Shown here piece after piece: positions 61,296 through 64,000 of a DNA stretch of 64,000 nt. The DNA is taken from assembly GCF_036226445.1 (NCBI RefSeq), contig NZ_CP108474.1:930001-994000 (forward strand), written 5' to 3'. Source of the stretch: Streptomyces sp. NBC_01255. GTDB lineage: Bacteria; Actinomycetota; Actinomycetes; Streptomycetales; Streptomycetaceae. The position numbers and the translations under genes are program-made. Each line of letters opens with the position of its first letter. Position 1 is the first letter of the stretch. Under the pieces are notes generated by a model. That model ran no database searches. It was not told where the DNA came from and saw nothing but the letters and a program-made list of their open reading frames with translations.

Positions 61296-62528
61296 TCATC
61301 CCTCGAAGGTCTCGGGCTGCTCCTGCTCCGTGTCGGGCGGGAAGAACTCCTCGGGCGGCAGCTCCTCCCCTTCCGGGGCGTCTGGCGGGTAGACGGGCGG
61401 CTCGGCGTTGGGGTCGGCGTACGGGTCCGCGTACGGGTCGCTGGACGGATCCTCGTACGGGTCGGGGGCCGCCTCCTCGTAGGGCTCGGCGTACGGGTCC
61501 GGGTCCGCGTACGGATCCGTGGGCGGTTCCTCGTACGGGTCGGGGTTCGAGGGAGCGGGGCCTGTCGGATCCGGCGAGGAGGGAGAGGAGGGAGTGGCCG
61601 CGTCGGGACGGGAGGGCTCGGGTGTCACGGGGTCCGGGGTCCCGGGGTCGGGGGTCGCGGGGGCCGGTGTCACCGGGTCGGGGGTCGCGGGGGCCGGTGC
61701 TACGGTCCCGGTCAGGTGGCACTCGTCCGGGTCGCAGTCCGGCTCGACGGCGGGCTTCCGGTCCTCGGCCCCGTCGCTGCCGGTCCGCCGCTCGATCCAG
61801 CTGCTGTCCGCGGCGTTCACGATGACGAGGCTGGTCACGACGGTGGTGGTCGGCCGGACGACGATCACGTGCTCCGGGTCGAAGCCGTCCCAGGGCTCGC
61901 CCTGATGGACACCCCCCTGGGCCGCGACCGGGGTGCGGAGCGGGTTGCCGCAGGCGCAGCGGACGCGCGGCGAGCCGTACTGGTCGACGAGGACCGCCGT
62001 ACCGGACTGGAGGACGGACTGGAAGGCGGTGACGCGGCCGCCCCGGTAGCCGTGGTTCGTGACCCGGGTGTCTGCACGCAGGACGACCGGGGTCAGCCCG
62101 CGCAGCCAGCCGGAGACGTTCGTCTCGGGGATGCCGGCGGCCTCGGCAAAGGCGCGCGTCCTGCCGTGGTCGCCGGAGAGGAACGAGACCTGCTGCTCGA
62201 CGTCGCAGCTGGCCTCCGACCGGGTGCCGCCGTAGAGGCCGGGGGTGGAACCGGTGATCTCGCGGACCTGCTGGACGGAGGCGGCGTCCGGGTCCCGCTC
62301 CGGGACGACCGCCCGGCCGGTGATCCGGGCGCTGGAGGCGGTGAAGGGGTCGGGGCCCCGCGCGGCGAGCGGCTGGAGGTGGACGTCCTGGGCGGTGGCC
62401 GCCGCAGGCTGCTCGCCGTGACTGCCGCCCTGCTCGTCGGAGGAGCAGCCGGCGACGAGGAGAGCCGAGGCGAGCGTCGCGGTGATCGCGGTGGGGGTTC
62501 GCCGCGTCCGGCGCAGAGGTGTGCGCAC
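61296..62528 (-). CDS. DUF6777 lipoprotein with acidic DPYA-rich tail
   Basis: A 410-residue exported protein. Lipobox LLVAGCS (Cys about 28), then a conserved domain (about 55-250, with FTASSARITGRAVVP, GLYGGTRSEASCDVEQQVSFL in part, YGSPRVRCACGNPL, PWDGFDPEHVIVV) of the DUF6777 type. The last 150 residues are Pro/Thr- then Asp/Tyr/Pro-rich with repeated DPYADP, DPYEE units, strongly acidic and disordered. Function unknown; a surface role is likely. GTG start after GGGAGAA. Confidence 0.85.
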   Translation of the reverse strand: MRTPLRRTRRTPTAITATLASALLVAGCSSDEQGGSHGEQPAAATAQDVHLQPLAARGPDPFTASSARITGRAVVPERDPDAASVQQVREITGSTPGLYGGTRSEASCDVEQQVSFLSGDHGRTRAFAEAAGIPETNVSGWLRGLTPVVLRADTRVTNHGYRGGRVTAFQSVLQSGTAVLVDQYGSPRVRCACGNPLRTPVAAQGGVHQGEPWDGFDPEHVIVVRPTTTVVTSLVIVNAADSSWIERRTGSDGAEDRKPAVEPDCDPDECHLTGTVAPAPATPDPVTPAPATPDPGTPDPVTPEPSRPDAATPSSPSSPDPTGPAPSNPDPYEEPPTDPYADPDPYAEPYEEAAPDPYEDPSSDPYADPYADPNAEPPVYPPDAPEGEELPPEEFFPPDTEQEQPETFEG

Positions 62529-62665
62529 CTGGTTCTCCCGTTTTCTCTCTCCGGGGCCCGGCGCCCGGTTCCGGCCAGTCCCTCATGTCTGTCGCAGCGC
62601 ACGGGCCCCCGCAAGCGGAGGAAGGCCGACCGGGTCGGCCGACACCCGGCCGGTCGAACGACCCA

Positions 62666-62720
62666 CTTGAACGCGTTCAAGAAAACCCCTACGCTCAGCG
62701 TGCCAGTTGAACACGTTCAA
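62666..62720. promoter_or_regulatory. Promoter with two palindromic operators ahead of YndJ-DUF1990
   Basis: CTTGAACG-CGTTCAAG (62666-62681) is a perfect 16-bp palindrome; TTGAAC-AC-GTTCAA (62707-62720) is a second copy with 6-bp arms. Centres are 40 bp apart. TTGAAC (62667-62672) is a -35 and TACGCT (62690-62695) a -10, spacer 17. The first operator covers the -35; the second lies just past the expected start. Typical of a TetR-family repressor, not encoded in this window. Confidence 0.75.
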
Positions 62721-62735
62721 GTCGGGGGGTGTCTC

Positions 62736-63680
62736 GTGACCGCGCTGTCGATCCTGGTGAACCCGGTCGTGATGATCGGCATGTTCTGGGTCGTACCGAC
62801 GGGGCTCGCGCTCCTGGACGGGCCCAGACCACCGGGCCTGGACCCGCTCCGGCGCGCCTGGCCGCTGCTCGCCGCCCCCGGAGCACTGGCCCTGTGGCTG
62901 CCCCGCTCCGGCTTCTCGGCTGCGCTTGCCGCCGTCTACGCCCTCGCCACGGTGGCACTCGCGCTCCAGGCCCCGGCCCGCCTCATGCTGACCCGCTCCC
63001 TGCGGCCCAGGGAGATCGCCGTGCTCACCGCGCTGGCCGCCCCCTCCGTCGCCGGTCTGGCGCTCGTCGCCGAACGGGCCTCGTACCCGCTCTTCGGCTT
63101 CGAACTGGACATCCTCGCGCTGACCGTCCCGCACTTCCACTTCGCGGGATTCGCCGCCGCCCTGGTCGCCGGTCTCGTCTGCCGCGCCGACGACGGCCCC
63201 ACCGCCCGCTTCGCCGCGCTCAGCGTGCCGGCGGGCACGCTGCTGGTCCTGGCCGGCTACTTCGTCGACGACTGGGCCGAGCTGGCCGGGGCGGTCGTCC
63301 TGACGGCCGGCATGGCGGGGGTCGCCGTCCTGACCCTGCGGGAACGCCGCGAACTCACGACCGGCCGGCTCACACGCGCGCTGCTCGCCGTCTCGGCCCT
63401 GGTCCTCGTCGTCACGATGCTGCTCGCCCTGAGCTGGGCACTCGGCGAGGCCACCGGCCTGCCCCACCTCAGCCTGACGTGGATGGCCGCGACGCACGGC
63501 CTGGGCAACGCCCTCGGTTTCGCGGTCTGCGCCCTGCTCGCCCGGCGCCGCCTCCGGGCGGACGAGACGGACCGGACGGACCAGACAGACCACACACACG
63601 ACAGGCCCCACTCGCCCTACACGCCCCAACCGGCCCACCCGGCACACCCAGCCCACCCGCGAACGGAGCTCCCGGCATGA
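62736..63680 (+). CDS. YndJ-like membrane protein
   Basis: A 314-residue protein with eight to nine membrane helices and the YndJ signature FELDILALTVPHFHFAGFAAALVAGL (quoted in part: LTVPHFHFAGF). The C-terminus is a His/Pro-rich hydrophilic tail with repeated PAHPAHPAHP. Function unknown; YndJ and DUF1990 genes commonly occur together. GTG start preceded by GGGGGGT. Overlaps the DUF1990 gene by four bases (ATGA). Confidence 0.85.
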   Translation: MTALSILVNPVVMIGMFWVVPTGLALLDGPRPPGLDPLRRAWPLLAAPGALALWLPRSGFSAALAAVYALATVALALQAPARLMLTRSLRPREIAVLTALAAPSVAGLALVAERASYPLFGFELDILALTVPHFHFAGFAAALVAGLVCRADDGPTARFAALSVPAGTLLVLAGYFVDDWAELAGAVVLTAGMAGVAVLTLRERRELTTGRLTRALLAVSALVLVVTMLLALSWALGEATGLPHLSLTWMAATHGLGNALGFAVCALLARRRLRADETDRTDQTDHTHDRPHSPYTPQPAHPAHPAHPRTELPA

Positions 63681-64000
63681 CCCACCTCACGAACAGCCAC
63701 TCCCACACGACCCGCACCACCCGCCCCCGCCCGGGCCTCACCTACCGCGAGGTCGGCGCCACCCGCTCCCCGGAGGACCTCCCCGAGGGCTACCACCACC
63801 TGCGGCACAGCGTGGTCGTCGGCCACGGCCGCGCCGCCTTCGAAACCGCCGGTACCGCCGTCACCACCTGGCAAACGCACCGCGCCTCCGGGGCGACCGT
63901 CCGCAGCGAGGCCGTCCGCGCCGAGCCCGGCGTCCGTCTGGAGGTGTCGGCGGGCGTCGGCCGGGTCCGTATCGGCGCCCCCTGCGAAGTGATCTGGACG
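63677..64000 (+). CDS. DUF1990 family protein (partial, truncated by window end)
   Basis: The first 108 residues of a DUF1990 protein: LTYREVGATRSPEDLPEGYHHLRHSVVVGHG in part, then FETAGTAVTTWQTHRASGATVRS in part. The ORF is open to the window edge, in frame. The start overlaps the YndJ stop. DUF1990 is of unknown function; the pairing with YndJ is conserved. Confidence 0.85.
   Translation, partial: MTHLTNSHSHTTRTTRPRPGLTYREVGATRSPEDLPEGYHHLRHSVVVGHGRAAFETAGTAVTTWQTHRASGATVRSEAVRAEPGVRLEVSAGVGRVRIGAPCEVIWT

Noticed and set aside
62666..62681. Palindrome as a LexA box
   Set aside because: The GAAC and GTTC halves are two bases apart, not four, so spacing is wrong.

Overview
The window is chromosomal DNA from a Streptomyces-like actinomycete. 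It has very high GC, strong third-position GC bias, frequent GTG/TTG starts, GGAGG ribosome sites, and marker genes such as egtABCD (ergothioneine), an RmdA-type c-di-GMP enzyme and several Streptomyces-type DUF families. From memory of gene order, the stretch ergothioneine genes - sugar-binding lipoprotein - ornithine lipid pair - second succinate dehydrogenase - LysR - RmdA - DUF574 methyltransferase resembles the SCO0910-SCO0930 part of the S. coelicolor left arm. I saw no rRNA, tRNA, CRISPR array, transposase or phage gene.

Layout. 0-3.7 kb: pirin, a TPR protein, and a His/Met-rich envelope operon (DUF6153, DUF305, BNR-type lipoprotein). 3.7-7.6 kb: an amidohydrolase/NCS1 permease operon facing a TetR regulator across a double palindrome. 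7.6-10.8 kb: flavin disulfide oxidoreductase, thioredoxin, thiolase. 11-13.8 kb: LacI regulator and MFS transporter around a perfect palindrome. 13.9-17.6 kb: alpha/beta hydrolase, an NfeD-like/flotillin pair, a small basic protein and a TIGR02452 (PARG-like) protein. 17.8-22.1 kb: egtABCD with overlapping genes. 22-25.3 kb: olsB-olsA-like ornithine lipid genes and an orphan sugar-binding lipoprotein with two DasR-type (dre-like) sites on its promoter. 25.5-30 kb: dodecin, HAD phosphatase, luciferase-like oxidoreductase, short UvrA paralogue. 30-34.4 kb: three-subunit succinate dehydrogenase and divergent LysR. 34.5-39.8 kb: a large TerD-like protein, RmdA-type GGDEF-EAL and a DUF574 methyltransferase.

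40-46.5 kb is a cell-surface island: a proline-rich anchored protein, DUF4239, two paralogous small surface proteins sharing an RGxQGGxGGS motif before their C-terminal membrane segment, a class F sortase, a polysaccharide deacetylase and a CapA-like lipoprotein. 46.8-48.5 kb: ECF sigma factor, PaaI thioesterase, unknown protein. 48.5-52.9 kb: a LytTR regulator / small membrane protein / SSS symporter / LytS-type kinase set. Two coupled mini-ORFs sit between symporter and kinase, created by repetition of the stop-start junction. 52.9-57.6 kb: Fpg/Nei glycosylase, OmpR-type two-component system and a secreted peptidase-like lipoprotein. 57.6-64 kb: WS/DGAT acyltransferase, PAS-GAF-SpoIIE phosphatase, DUF6777 lipoprotein, and a YndJ-DUF1990 operon behind a promoter with two palindromic operators; the last gene runs off the window.

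The most interesting items are the sortase F locus with its non-LPXTG candidate sorting signal, the repeated stop/start junction upstream of the sensor kinase, the dre-like promoter of the orphan binding protein, and several clean palindromic operators that predict local regulation. All functional calls rest on reading translated sequence and recalled family features; no database search was run.
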